Positions 1-12,240 are shown, counted from the stretch's first letter. The stretch: 64,000 bases of DNA from Asparagopsis taxiformis (GCA_030407315.1 JALQPE010000224.1:1-64000); one strand, 5' to 3'. Notes: generated by a model from the letters alone, not told the origin. Program-made: numbers and translations.

Positions 1-450
1 ATCGTTCCGCCACGTTCAGTCTTCATCGGTCACGGCCATGTACAAATGCCGGGCAGGGCATGTCGACAGAGTTGTGGTCACACACGACAACGAGGTATCA
101 CAGTATTTCAGGAAGCGTCGTATCCGATTCCCGACAATGTTTCGTTTGGTTTCATCAGGCGGTTGGGATTCGAAGAAGAAGTAATCCCCAATGCTCCGCG
201 CCGGTCTGCCAGGCAAAGTCAACCGGCACCTGTCAATGTTCGCCACAAGACAGTTGTTCCCATCCCGGTCAAGAAAGATCGTAGGCCGAAGATAGGGCAG
301 CTCGGAATGATGCGGATGAAGACGACAGAACGCAAGCCAGAACGCAAGCCTATATCCTACACAATTAGTGATGTCCCGTTCATGCCTATTCTGCCGGGAG
401 ATCCTGATTATGATGGGGACGAAGAGGAAGAACAATTTTCCGACGGCTAG
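1..450 (+). pseudogene. 3' fragment of 2OG-Fe(II) dioxygenase-like gene (copy 1)
   Basis: This stretch is nearly identical to 15721-16195, the last third of the intact dioxygenase-like gene, and begins at the window edge. Compared with that copy it has several one- or two-base indels between about 50 and 120 (at the distal-histidine region), so the reading frame is broken there. From about 118 to the stop at 448-450 the frame is intact. The C-terminal acidic tail differs: the segment before the shared ILPGDP motif has been replaced by unrelated codons. It is the remains of a second copy of the dioxygenase module whose 5' part lies outside the window. If the indels were assembly errors it could be a live gene, but four in 70 bp argues for decay. 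Confidence 0.75.
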
Positions 451-727
451 ATAGCTTAACAACTACTACTTTAGTAAACAATTATCGAGAATATAATCAT
501 CTCCTTTATCACTTTCAATCTATGAACCTAGTATAATGTACTTCCGTTCCATGCTTTCAAACTAGATTGTCCATTCCCTCGTGGGTTGGAGCATGATTTC
601 CAGGATGATTCCCTCACATCTCTAGACTCGATGGTCTATGCTAGAAATAGCAGAACAATTGGGTTTGTACGTGCTTCATCGCCTACTTGCTTCCGGTAAT
701 GGGTGGACGTGCACGATACACGATCAA

Positions 728-1250
728 CCTGAAACGGACGTCCGGTGGATGTCCAGCTCAGATGCATTGCTGGCCAGCCCAGAAATTCTAAAATTTCGGG
801 CAGCAAAAATATTGTAAAAAACCTTGATTTCAGCGGGTCGATTGTGCCGTACGGCACACCCCCATCTCTAAAACATGTTCACATGTGCATGTTTTTGAGA
901 ATAGCCCAAATTTTAATACAAATCAGGGTGTCTAATTTGGCCACAACGGCCCCAGGAACCGGCCGCCGCCCCGAGTGGGGTTGTCACTGCCTTCTGTAAG
1001 CACTAACTGTAAGCGAAAATCGCGTCTCACGAAGGGTCGATTTCAGGCTCAACACGTCAGGGACAGGTCTTGGTCCTTGTTTCATCATGGTCCCGCCCCA
1101 CTCTCTCACGACCAACCTGAAATGGACGTCCGGTGGATGTCCAGCTCGATTGCATTGCTGGCCAGCCCAGAAATTCTAAAATTTCCGAAAAATCAATTTG
1201 GTGGCCCAGCATCTCCTGTGCCGAAAATTCCCACACTCACTGATGATATG
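728..1250 (+). repeat. 388-bp palindromic repeat, one unit plus partial
   Basis: A unit starts at 728 (cctgaaacGGACGTCC) and the next starts at 1116, a period of 388 bp. The first unit contains the perfect palindrome GTGCCGTACGGCAC at 844-857 and, about 12 bases on, a hairpin with arms around a 10-nt loop. The second unit is cut short and runs into a different tail, as the last unit of copy 2 also does at 17700. Confidence 0.9.
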
Positions 1251-1559
1251 CGTCTAGACGTGTTTCGCACTTGTACGCATCAGAGAAGGCGTCACGGAAG
1301 GTTTAGACTACGCTACTTGTGTACCGCGTCGTCTGAAATAGCGAGTAGTGTTTGTTGTATAGTTGAGGAGTATGGGTCTGGTGCTTTGTAAAGCTTGCAG
1401 AACGGGATAGGGATGTGGGTGGCCCTATTTTATGAATACATCAGTACCAATATTCAGGGTTGACAAAGCGGAAAGGCATACGCTCATACATGTTTGAGAT
1501 TGCATAGTAGAGAAAATATTTACATCGAAATTTACATGGAGCTGATGGAGGTTTTAAGG

Positions 1560-2460
1560 ATGAGGTATGAGAGGAAGAAAATTCTTTTGTTGTCTGGGGA
1601 TGTGTTCTGTGGGGGGTGGAATCCTGGGATGGTACAGGGGGAGGTGGAAATTACGGAGTGTGGGTTTAGATTGGAGTGTTATTCGGAGAGGAGTGCCGAC
1701 GAGCATATTATGGGGATTGGGAGACGCTGCGGGGTGTTGGGGTAGTGAGGGCGGAGGAGGTGTTTAGGTGGGACCGTAGGAGGCTGTGTTGAAGGCGCCG
1801 AGAGGAGGGGGTTTTAGGAAAGTGAGGAGAAAGAGGGGGAGGGGGGTGGCGTCTGTTCTGGCTGTGGTGAGTGGGGATGTGATGGAGAAGAAGGGGGTTA
1901 TTGTATTTGGGGAGGGAGGGGAGTGGGAGGAAGGGTGCGAAGTGGGGGGTTCACCCTTATCAAGTTGATATGTGGCTCAGAGAGAGGATGTTTCTGAGGA
2001 GACGGCGGGGGAGCGGGAGTGTGGGCCGGTGGTGGTGCTGTATACGGTATCGAAGATGGGGATGGCGTGGGGCATGGAGCAGCTAAGGGAGGGAGGGGTG
2101 GAGCAGGTCGGGTACGGGATGGGGAGTGAGAGGTTTTCGAAGAGTAAGCTGCAGGGAAGTTTGTGGAGAGGGCGAAGGAGAGGGGTTGAAGGTAGAGGAG
2201 AGAGGGTATTGAAGAACAATACGTTGCAAAGGTGATGGGGGAGAGCATGGTCGAGGAGATAGGGGTGTTTTTCCCTATTCTGAGGTAGTATGAGGACTGG
2301 TTATACGAAATCTGTACGGTAGAGCAGAAAAGTAGGTATGGAATGGAGGTGTGCACCGTGGAAGCGGGGATAGGTAGCTGAAAATGCGTGCTAGAGTGGT
2401 ATCGGGGGTGTTTGAGGTACAGTACGGGGGAGGTGAGCACCAACTGGAATGGGGTGTGAG
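1560..2460. other. Strongly G-rich/purine-rich strand, no supported gene
   Basis: The plus strand is heavily biased to G (many GGGG and GGAGG runs). It matches 18180-19080 closely. Minus-strand open frames here are proline/serine-rich shadows of the base bias; they are interrupted differently in the two copies, so no coding gene is called. Confidence 0.6.
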
Positions 2461-2588
2461 CGAGAGGATGAAAAAATAAAGACAAAATTTGAGTCGACCG
2501 ACAAGGAAAAATAGAGTTGTCGCCGTGATGGATGTGGACATCCATGTCGAGCACGGCGGCAGAAATTTCTGGGGTCGAAATTTTTGAA

Positions 2589-2827
2589 TTTCTGAACCGG
2601 CGCCCGTCCTAGGTTGACATAGACATGGTGGAAGTCCATCCCGAGGTGGACATCCGTGGTACTAGAAACAATGAATGTCGTCCTAGTAATACTAGACGTA
2701 CTAGACCGCATGGACGTCCGGTTCTAGGCAGACATCCAAAAATACTGGAGAACATGGACGTCCGCCTAGTAATACTAGGTGTACTAGAGGTTGTGGACGT
2801 CCGCGTCCATTTCCGAGAACACAGACG
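2589..2827. repeat. Right terminal GGACGTCC/CTAG array of copy 1
   Basis: Repeated motifs (T)GGACGTCC, ACTAG/CTAGTA and CTAGTAATACTAG are arranged irregularly, ending in GTCCGCGTCCATTTCCGAG followed by AACACAGACG at 2827. The same terminus occurs at 19463 and 30862 in this orientation and at 3256 inverted. This looks like the terminal/subterminal region of a TIR transposon. Confidence 0.75.
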
Positions 2828-3255
2828 TTACTGATTGGTATCAGCCTCACCACTTTATCAGGGCTCTGAAATGCTTGATAAGCCATTTGCAGTAACGCCT
2901 CTTTATCTGCTGGGAAGTATGTCTGCCGTTCAAGCATCTCAGTGTTACCCATTGCAAAAAGTAGTGTTTGAAATTTTTCTTCATTGCTCTGATCCATCGC
3001 CGTACTCATCCATCAGTCGAAATGAGACAATGACGTATTTTCCAACGTTAATCCAGCAGTAGAAAGTTGTTTGCGTCCAAAATTTTTCCCAGCGGACACC
3101 ATCCCTCTCCCAACCGAAGCAGCCACACGTTCAATGTTAATCCACATAGTATCCATCTAATCTATGGGGCGTTCGGGTGAATTATCAGCCCGCTTGACAT
3201 AGATGACTGGCAGAACGATAAATGGCATGAGCCCTTCCTCATACCACGACCTATC
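2828..3255 (-). pseudogene. Decayed minus-strand coding segment between two element termini
   Basis: Read from 3255 down to 2828, one frame stays open across the whole 428 bp except for two stop codons (near 3156 and 3018). It reads like ordinary protein rather than low-complexity sequence. It lies exactly between a right-type terminus (2827) and a left-type terminus (3256), so it is a piece of an older gene into which elements inserted. The protein family is not recognised. It may be the continuation of the minus-strand remnant at 19464-20160. Confidence 0.5.
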
Positions 3256-3421
3256 CGTCTGTGTTTTCGGAAGTGGACGCGGACGTCCAGTCTCTCTAGT
3301 ACGGGTCCTAGTCGGCCCCGAGATTTACTAGAACAAATGAACGTCCGCGTCCAAAAAAAAATAAAAATTTTTGGATGCGGACGTCCACTTTCTCTAGTAC
3401 ATATGGCGGAATACTAGGACC
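3256..3421 (+). repeat. Left terminal inverted repeat (about 166 bp) of putative giant transposon
   Basis: It starts CGTCTGTGTTTTCGG and is an inverted match to 30695-30862 with only a handful of differences, ending at the shared ACTAGGACC. The inside contains GGACGTCC and CTAGTA motifs plus an A-run. Beyond the match, the left side passes into the 43-bp tandem repeat and the right side into unrelated sequence. Confidence 0.8.
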
Positions 3422-3601
3422 CGACATCCACTTTCTCTAGTACATATGGCGGAATACTGGGACCCGACATCCACTTTCTCTAGTACATATGGCGGAATAC
3501 TAGGGCCCGACATCCACTTTCTCTAGTACATATGGCGGAATACTAGGGCCCGACATCCACTTTCTCTAGTACGTTTGGCGGAATACTAGGACCCGACATC
3601 C
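3387..3601 (+). repeat. 43-bp tandem repeat, 5 copies
   Basis: The unit starts ACTTTCTCTAGTACATATGG and repeats at 3387, 3430, 3473, 3516 and 3559 with few substitutions. The first unit overlaps the inner end of the left terminal repeat, so the array seems to have grown from the TIR. Each unit brings another CTAGTA motif. Confidence 0.95.
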
Positions 3602-3746
3602 AGTATACAATATATCAGCGAAAACCGGGAGGGAAGAAATTACAGCGGATGGTAAATTCAGGGCCCATATCGGACCGTATTTTATTCTCTCATTTAGGAA
3701 ACTGCTCGTATACAATACGTCTCTCTAGAATAGGGTAGGAAATAAA

Positions 3747-3842
3747 TACGCGGTTAGAATAGGAAATACGTATCCAGCCAGAATACGGAATATGTATCCA
3801 GCCAGAATACGAAATACGTATCCAGCCAGAATACAAAATACC
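3747..3842 (+). repeat. 24-bp tandem repeat, about 4 copies
   Basis: The unit TATCCAGCCAGAATACGAAA plus four bases starts at 3771, 3795 and 3819, with a degenerate copy upstream. No coding role is seen. Confidence 0.9.
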
Positions 3843-3889
3843 TGTCAGCATATCGTCGATCACCCATCTCCCTCACTATCACGTTCTCC

Positions 3890-5640
3890 CTACCATCCGA
3901 ACGCCATGCACCACCATCCGCACATACTTCAAGAACCCTCACGACCTAGATTACAAAAAATACGCTCCTTCCCAATACCATCCCCGCTTTCCTCGACACC
4001 ACCCCAGCCCATTAAATCATCAAGACATCAAACACGAACATGGTCAGCAAAATCTTACACCACTAGAAACCCACTCTCACTTCTATCGTATGCCCGAAAA
4101 TATACACATACCAGAAACGCCTCACAGCTTCATTCCCCATCTTCCTAGATCCCTTCTTCACTCTCCTGGAGTCCTGCCGTTCCTGTTTCACCACTCCTGC
4201 ATCACATACAAAACATCAACCCCAACAGTCAGATTCAAATGCAACGCTCACCACGACAGATATCCTAGAAACTCCCTTACTTACCTCTCATCCATCCTAC
4301 ACACAATACAAACCATGATCCAAAAACCTTGCAATGAATAATCATAGTCAGCAGTCCATATCTTCGCAAAACACATCCTGGCGCTCAATGAAACTTACCT
4401 TCTGTCATCACCATTCCTGCACCACCTGCACAAAATCGAAATCAACAACAACAGTCGGACTCAAAACCCACATGTCCCTCTCAGCATACTCTCAAAACTT
4501 CCGCACTTTCCTTCGCTCGACACAATACGCACCATGACTTGATAAGCTTCCAATGAATAAATATCGCATCAACTGCAATAGTCAGATTCGAAACAAACAC
4601 TTCCCTCGATGCATACCCTCAGAACTCACTTACCCTCGTTTCATTCTACACACAATACAGACCAAAAGTCAAAATCTCACAACCAACAAATGAAGTCAAC
4701 ATTCCGCATCTTCGCACCACCGGACTGCGCGCTAAATGCAACTTACCTTCCGTCATCACCATTCCTGCATCACCTACAAAAAATCGAAATCAACAACAAC
4801 AGTCGGACTGAAAACCCATGCTTCCCTCGCTGCATACCCTCAGAACTCACTTACCCTCGTTGTATCCTGCACACAATAGAAACCATAAGTCAAAAGTTGT
4901 ACAAAAAAATGTAGTCAGCATTCCATATCTTCGCGCAACTTAACTAGGCGCTCAATGTAACTTACCTTCCGTCATCACCATTCCAGAATCACCTACACAA
5001 AATCAGCATCAACCACAGCAGTCAGACTCAAAACCCACATTCCACTCACTGCACCCCTCAAATGCTCGCCTACCTCCCTTCCACCCTTCAGCAAATATGC
5101 ACCATGAATCACTAAGCTCCCAATAAATAAATATTGCATAAAAGACGACAGTCAAATTCAAAACAAACACTTCCCTCGCTTCGTACCCTCCGAGGGTGAA
5201 TCCTGAGTCAGGACGCACTTAACCTCTTCATCTCGTTACATCATACAAACAATACAACCAATAAGTCACAAATCGTGCAACGAAAAAATGTAGTCAGCAT
5301 TCCATTTCATCGCGAAACCCGTCTTTAACCTCAATGAAACTTACCTTACTTCATCACTATTCCTGCACCACCTATACAACATCAAAATGAACCAGAACAG
5401 TCAGACTAAAAACCCATGCATCCCTTATTGCACACCCGCGAGACTCACTTACTTACCTGCCTCCCATCGTTCACAACATGCAAACCATGACTCACGAAGC
5501 TTCTATTGAATCTATATCGCATCAACGACAACAGTACGACTCAAAACACACCCTTCCCTCGCTGCATACTCTCCAAACTGCCATACTCACCGTCGTTCTA
5601 TCCTCTACACCAAAGAAAGGAAACACGGCCAAAGAACCTC
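3890..5640. repeat. Degenerate long-period tandem repeats, C/A-rich
   Basis: Phrases such as CTTACCTTCCGTCATCACCA and ACAGTCAGACTCAAAACCCA return at about 4396/4741/4960/5336 and 4453/4801/5020/5398, alternating with a second phrase (CACTTCCCTCGCTGCATACC) at about 4600, 4820, 5170 and 5545. Spacing is irregular, about 130-380 bp. Open frames in this stretch are shadows of the repeat. No gene is supported. Confidence 0.75.
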
Positions 5641-6334
5641 AGCCAGTGACGGCGGAGAAGTGGAATTCCACAGGTTAACCTGCGGCGTCGACTGGACAGC
5701 TTTCAACGTCAGCTTAAGTCCTGCTGTGCATACTCCATATCATCGCCGGTATTGAGATTAATAATGGCCCAAGCCATGGTCTCTGAACTCCCGAATGATG
5801 AGATCCGGATCGAGAACATCGAAATGGTATAATCATATATATCACAATCCATTTGCTTCCCTTAAATGATCCCTGTAATATCTACTGTAAAGCACAAACT
5901 TATTCCATGAAGTTCGCAATTAATATAATTTTATTATTTCAAATGAATTAATTGAAAATCCATCTCCCACGGCGGTCATTCGTCCTTCCAAGCAAACGTT
6001 TCCAGCAAAATGTATGACCTAGCAGTAGGTGATGATTGATCGCTCAGGCACATTCCACCATTGGGCTGCCAGAAGTGAGCACAAAACTGATACCCACAAA
6101 ACCACGAGAACATTACAAACGAGGTCTCGAACGCACATTTAGAATACAATATAAATACTATACAACAAACTCTACTCGCTATCTCAGACGACGCGGCTCA
6201 CAAGTGGCGTAGTCCCAATTTTCCGTAACGCCTTTCCTGATGCTTAAAAGTAAGAAACATGTCAAAACGTATATCAGAAATGAGTGCGAAAGTTTTCTGC
6301 ACGGGAGATGATGGGCCACCAAATTGACTTTTTG
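5641..6334. other. No recognisable feature
   Basis: Mixed-composition sequence without a convincing open frame. The segment 6160-6300 resembles the tail that follows the last partial 388-bp unit near 17800-17900, in inverted orientation. Confidence 0.4.
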
Positions 6335-6900
6335 GAAATTTTAGAATTTCTGGGCTGGCCAGCAATGCAATTGAGCCGGACATCCACCAGACGTCCATTC
6401 TGGGTTGTTCGTGTGCTGCTCACATCCACGCATTACAGCAACCACGCAGGCGGGCCCACTGCTCATACGAAGTGCACGTAGTATGTGCAGCACGATGGAT
6501 GAGTAGTGTTTGTCGTGAGAAAGTGGGGTGGGAGCATGTCGAAACAAGGACCAAAACTTTGCCCTGGCGTATTGAGCCTGAGCCTGGAATCGATCCTTCG
6601 TGAGATGTGGCTTTGCTTACAGTTGATGCTTACAGAAGCCAGCGATGGCCCCGCTCGGGGCGTCGGATGGCTTCTTCTGGGGCCGTTGTGGCCAGATTAG
6701 ACACCTTGATTTGAGTTGAATTTTGAGCCATTCTCAAAAACATGCACATGTGAACATGTTTTTGAGATGGGGGTGTGCCGTACGGCACTTTCGACCGCCC
6801 AAATCGATGTATTTTTGCATTTTTTTTCTGACTGAAATTTTAGAATTTCTGGGCTCGCCAGCAATGCAATTGCGCTGGTCATTCATCGGACGTCTATATG
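6335..6900 (-). repeat. Left arm of a 565-bp inverted repeat
   Basis: It matches 10700-11270 in reverse complement over the full arm; positions add up to about 17605. A 64-codon frame at 6506-6700 is identical in protein to one on the opposite strand at 10905-11099, showing near-perfect conservation. The arm consists of the 388-bp family in inverted orientation, with GTGCCGTACGGCAC at 6775-6788. Confidence 0.9.
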
Positions 6901-9660
6901 TGCTCAAGCGATTGCTGTCTGCTTCAAATACTTGAGACATTATTGCCCCACACGACATAAAGTCCCCCAACATGCGACGCCCATCAAACATAAACAATTT
7001 CATCCTCTTACTACATTCTAGTCGCACACATACATCCATCTTCAAACAAAAAATGTCATTTAAACACCACCAGTTCCGCTTCATCGTACGCCAATACCGC
7101 CCAGTCGCCCAGCAGACAAGCTAGCCGTGCAGAAAATAAGCACCGCCATCTACGACGGAAACGACTGGATCTCATCATCGCTCTCAGCATTTCCAACAAG
7201 CCCAACATGTTTCCCCTACGTCACCCTCCAAAACGATACCATTGTATACTTCTGCATTCTCCGTCAATTGCATTCATTCAATCTGCGCAATGAATTCTTC
7301 AATCTCGAAGCCGGCCGGGTTTTCTGCCTATCCTGCAATAATGGCATTGGAGAAAGTTCTCTAGCAATGGCCACTAAAGCCTTGATGCAACTACACGGTG
7401 CTGATTGCTTCTATCGCTTCCTCAAATCTGTCGACATTTACAACATACCATCCATCCGACACATTTCCAAACTAAACTAGACTGTTCATTGACAAACTCG
7501 TGTGTAGCCCCATTTAGACCACTCACCACTGGTATCTGCTGAGTCACCGCGCACTGCCCTGGTGCTCCCTCCTGAATTCGCTTGGGCTGTCTCAATACAT
7601 TCCGTACTATGCCTATGAAGCAGTCCCGTTATGGATCAGCGTTCTGCGTGTTCAGCACATCATCCCCACGTTACCAGAGCTGCAATTTCTCAGCGGTACG
7701 GGTATCATCAATCCTTAGCACAGATGTGATACAGCAGCCGATGCAGGTCAATTTCTAGACTCATAATTTTGCACTCAAGAAGGGAGATCGGTATGGAAAT
7801 TGTCCAGGCATAACAAACCGCCTGTCCTGCTCTCCTGCAGAGCAAGCTCCATCGATCCAGTTGATCAGGAACCTGGCGACATGTACTCGGCGTTCGTTCC
7901 GGACGCGGAAAGGGCAAATTGTTGTGTGGCGTTTGCAGATTCAGTCGCAACGGGAAGCGATGAAACTTTCCGCATGGCGTTTGACGGCGGTTTATCTGAG
8001 ACAGACATCGCGCGATCGGTGTTTCTGTCCAGATGAAGCTGGAGATCAATGCCGTATTTGAGCTGATAATTGGAGCAAAGATTTGAAACAAATTTTCTGT
8101 GCAAATTTACGACGCGACACGGCAGAGGGTGGATAACTCAACGTTAGATGTTATTGGTTGAGCCAACATTACAAGACCGTACCGACGACACGCGCAATCA
8201 TTGATTTTTCGCTCATTGCTTAGAGAGCAAAACTGTCCAATGGTCGTATCAAGTTAGACCAGCACATATTTCCGCAACATCTTGGTGGAACGAAGTCGGT
8301 GCTCACGAAAGCCTGAGAGCTGCCTTGAGTCGAGGCTTTTGTACGCCGCCTTATCTGTGGTAGTTTCATACTGCGTTGTTTCACCATTGGACTTGTGCCA
8401 CGCACACTTGGATCTCTCTCCATACGTACGTGTAGATAAGATGTGAATTGAGCTACAATAGCATACCAAACTGGAAACCAGTATCTACATGCTTTGTGAG
8501 AATATAATGCCTCTTCCTCGAGAAAAGGCCTCCTTCGGAGTACTAGATTTCATCCAACCATATCCATCCATCTCCCATCGCTTCAGCATGAAATCATCAC
8601 CTTCCATCCATCGCAACGTGCGTCTCTATCCAAACACCACTCTCCACACATCTCCCCGATCTTTCAGTCCGACCGTACCCGGCGGCGGCCGAGAGTAACG
8701 TACTGGCCATTGTTAAAAGCATCTACGACGGCAATGAGCGCATATATTAAATCCTTCTCTATGTGAACAGAGACCCTGATTGCCTCTCGTTTGTGGCAGA
8801 AATCAAACAAACACAAAGTGGGAGGATTTGTCTTGTTCCGACACCTGTCAAACCCCGATGCGCAGCACCAGGTAATCTGAATTGAAGGCGGTCGTATGCG
8901 GCCTGGAGCTCGGAGCCACGGTGCAAAATATGAAACAATACGTTTTGTAACCCCCCTACTGCAACTCGTCCATGCGAGAAGCAAAAGCTGCAGATTTTTA
9001 GCAAGTATCGATAGCTACAAAAAACCACTGCAACGTTTATTCCAGACTTGTATACATTTTCATTAGCAATTACATTACCAAACACGAATAGTATTGCATT
9101 AAGATTTTTATGAGAATGACAGGGGTCAGCGGCCGGGTTCCCTCCAGCTCAGCTTAGCTCAGCTCCGGATGCAGATGTGGTGAAGGGAAGAGAGAACAGT
9201 CAGATATTCTACCATAATCTGATTTGATTTGCAATCCGAGAACTTCTTGACTCCCAAATGGTGTAAACAGTATCCCTGCATATTGGCATCGACCAAAAGA
9301 ACTGCAGCACTAACTCAATTTTCATTGCAGAGATCAGCACAACGTATTCGTCTTGAGTGTCACAAGTTGCTCTTAGATGGCGCTAGCTCGAAGCTAGGAG
9401 AGTTGGTAGTTGTGCCGAGTCGGCGTCTTCGGTTTGATCGCTCGTGTGAATCATTTATGATATGATATGATATCCAAGCAAAATGGCAGGCAAGGAGATA
9501 CAAAGCCACGCAACAATCAAGCTTACCACATTCCCCAGCCAGAATCACCATAGCAATCCTTGCAGTCTGCATCCCACAGATCATCTTACGCAGTGCGTGC
9601 TGCCCAGGTCGTTATTCGGCCCTATCCAGAAACACTTTCAGGCCTAGTGCAACCAGTAGA
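6901..9660. other. Spacer of the inverted repeat, no confident gene
   Basis: About 2.8 kb of balanced composition. One frame (7064-7480, plus) is open for 138 codons and looks protein-like, with cysteines in the middle part, but it lacks an ATG start and has no recognised family. It could be an exon or a remnant. Nothing else here is supported. Confidence 0.4.
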
Positions 9661-9663
9661 TCT

Positions 9664-9935
9664 GAAATGGAAATGGACGTCCGGTGAATGACCAGCGCAA
9701 TTGCATTGCTGGCGAGCCCAGAAATTCTAAAATTTCAGTCAGAAAAAAAATGCAAAAATACATCGATTTGGGCGGTCAAAAGTGCCGTACGGCACACCCC
9801 CATCTCAAAAACATGTTCACATGTGCATGTTTTTGAGAATAGCCCAAAAAATAAAGCAATTCAGGACGTCCGCCGGACATAGGCTTGATTCTAATTTGGC
9901 CACAACGGCCCCAGAGGCTACCAAGCGCCCCGAGC
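9664..9935 (+). repeat. 388-bp family repeat, single truncated unit
   Basis: Carries the GGACGTCC start, the AGAAATTCTAAAATTTC box, GTGCCGTACGGCAC at 9782-9795 and the hairpin with arms TCTCAAAAACATG/CATGTTTTTGAGA. It diverges after the GGCCACAACGGCCCCAG box. Confidence 0.9.
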
Positions 9936-10560
9936 GGCCCCTCCCCGCTCACTTACCCACTCACGCCCATCTTGCAGAAACGTTCCTGCTGGCCTCATCC
10001 ATGCCTTCACATCCACATCATAATCCTCTGCTGAGCTGTTCACCTTGGACGCTCACTGGAAGTACTCGTCTTCGACGTCCGCCAATGCAGGACAACACCA
10101 TGAATACTAAACACACCGTGGATCTCAGTCATCAACGGTGGGCGTCCTTTAAATGACTGCTATAGAACCATTGCCCAAAGCCCTCTAGTTTGGACGCTCA
10201 GCCAACAGCGATTGCTGCTCTACCTCCTTGGTCGTTCTCCGATGCATGTAAATGCGTCAAAGTACGACCGATGGGGCAGTCCAAACTTTTTGCACCAGTG
10301 CACGCCTAGGGATACCACAAGGTTCGTCATACACACACAAACACACAAACAACCACGCACTGCAGCACCCAACTTTCGCATGCGTCAGTGATGTGCTGCT
10401 GCAGTGTGTATGCGCCGTGCGGTAGCAAGATTTCCATGCTTGCAGCCATTCACATCCAGACATCCAGCCGCCGACCAGGGAAGCCGTTTGCAGCCGATTC
10501 CCTCTTGTCTGCATGGCATCTCGGTGCTCTCAACACTTGCTTAGTTGCTGCGATGCGAGC
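9936..10560. other. No recognisable gene
   Basis: Sequence between two repeat units. Short open frames on both strands are below what chance gives. No structure noted except a C/A-rich strand. Confidence 0.4.
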
Positions 10561-10699
10561 AAATGTGCAGCACTCGCCTAGCTTGAAATGGACGTCCAGT
10601 GGAAGTCCGGCTCGGTTACATTGCTGGTCAGCCCTGAAATTCTAAAATGTTGGGCTGAGAAATAGCTGCAAAACTGTATCCATGTGCAATACTCGACCA

Positions 10700-11270
10700 A
10701 CCTGAAATGGACGTCCGGTGAATGTCCAGCTCAATTGCATTGCTGGCGAGCCCAGAAATTCTAAAATTTCAGTCAGAAAAAAAATTGCAAAATTATATCG
10801 ATTTGGGCGGTCGAAAGTGCCGTACGGCACACCCCCATCTCAAAAACATGTTCACATGTGCATGTTTTTGAGAATGGCTCAAAATTCAACTCAAATCAAG
10901 GTGTCTAATCTGGCCACAACGGCCCCAGAAGAAGCCATCCGACGCCCCGAGCGGGGCCATCGCTGGCTTCTGTAAGCATCAACTGTAAGCAAAGCCACAT
11001 CTCACGAAGGATCGATTCCAGGCTCAGGCTCAATACGCCAGGGCAAAGTTTTGGTCCTTGTTTCGACATGCTCCCACCCCACTTTCTCACGACAAACACT
11101 ACTCATCCATCGTGCTGCACATACTACGTGCACTTCGTATGAGCAGTGGGCCCGCCTGCGTGGTTGCTGTAATGCGTGGATGTGAGCAGCACACGAACAA
11201 CCCAGAATGGACGTCTGGTGGATGTCCGGCTTAATTACATCGCTGGCTAGCCCAGAAATTCTAAAATTTC
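10700..11270 (+). repeat. Right arm of the 565-bp inverted repeat
   Basis: Inverted partner of 6335-6900, with palindrome GTGCCGTACGGCAC at 10817-10830. With the left arm it encloses about 3.8 kb. It could form a long stem in single-stranded DNA or RNA. Confidence 0.9.
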
Positions 11271-11920
11271 GGGCAGAAAAAATTGTGAAAAATCAACGAT
11301 TTGGGCGGGTCGATTGTGCCGTACGGCACACCCCCATCTCAAAAACATGTTCACATGTGCATGTTTTTGAGAATAGCCCAAATTTTAATTCAAATCAGGG
11401 TGTCTAATTTGGCCACAACGGCCCCAGGAACCGGCCGCCGCCCCGAGTGGGGCCATCACTGGCTTCTGTAAGCACTAACTGTGAGGCTAAATGGCGCCGA
11501 AAGATGGGTCGATTCCAGGCTTTAAGCCTAAGTTATGCTAGGGAGAAATCTTCTTCCGTGTTTCATAATGGTCCCGCCTTACTCCCTCAACACAAACACT
11601 ACTCACCCATCACGTTACTCATATTCCGTGCACTTTGTATTAGTAGTGAGCCCGCTGGCTTAGTTTCTGCAATGCGTCGATGTAGGCAGCACACGACTAA
11701 CCTGAATTGGACGTCCGGCGGATGTCCAGCTCAGATGCATTGCTGGCCAGCCCAGAAATTCTAAAATTTCGGGCACAAAAAATCTTGCAAAAATCAACGA
11801 TTTGGGCGGTCGATTGTGCCGTACGGCACACCCCCATCTCAAAAACATGTTCACATGTGCATGTTTTTGAGAATAGCCCAAATTTTAACTCAAATCAGGG
11901 TGTTCCCCGGATAAAGGGGT
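11200..11920 (+). repeat. 388-bp family repeats, two units
   Basis: Two further direct units with the palindrome at 11316-11329 and 11816-11829, 500 bp apart. The 36-bp hairpin is perfect at 11337-11372. The second unit ends about 320 bp before the start codon of the ParB-like gene, so this repeat is the nearest upstream element of that gene. Confidence 0.9.
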
Positions 11921-12240
11921 GCTCGCAGCCGCCCAAAAGCCGCCTAGCTTGACAGCTGTAATTTAACACATTACACATCAAGGACACTGCCTGCTTCACG
12001 CCACCTCGTCAGGTTTCGAGAGCCCGACTCGGGCCCGTTCCGAACGGACACTCACATCTCGATTGCCTCTCTTGCATTCCAGCGGTCACGATAGGTGTGT
12101 ACCTAACAAAATTTCGGTTGTATTGTGTTATTATTTCCAGCGATTGGCGTTCACGACCATTCTTCAACGTGAAACATACCATCCACATCACTCCAATACG
12201 TCAACGTCAACCATCTCTTTTCCTTTCCAACTCAACAACC

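Larger units (their letters stand above)
1..2827. repeat. Duplicated block, copy 1 (matches 15721-19463)
   Basis: The order of parts is the same as in copy 2: dioxygenase 3' end, 3' flank, 388-bp palindromic repeats, G-rich stretch, then a GGACGTCC/CTAG array ending in ACACAGACG. Copy 1 has one complete 388-bp unit and one partial unit where copy 2 has three and a partial, which explains most of the length difference. Both copies stop at the same terminal motif, so the right boundary is probably the end of a mobile element. Confidence 0.85.

Noticed and set aside
1898..2554. 218-codon proline/serine-rich frame on the minus strand
   Set aside because: It mirrors the G-rich plus strand. The copy at 17876-19140 has different frame breaks, so it is not conserved as protein.
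3792..5680. Series of 65-118-codon plus frames in the C/A-rich repeat
   Set aside because: Repeats with irregular period and frame; products are low-complexity Ser/Pro/His/Thr sequence.
11207..11470. Short frames repeated in the 388-bp units (about 60-120 codons)
   Set aside because: The same peptides appear on both strands because the repeats are palindromic, and frames differ between units.
12097..12240. Upstream extension of the ParB-like frame to an ATG at 12097
   Set aside because: The extra 48 residues have no protein-like character, while the ATG at 12241 has the better context.
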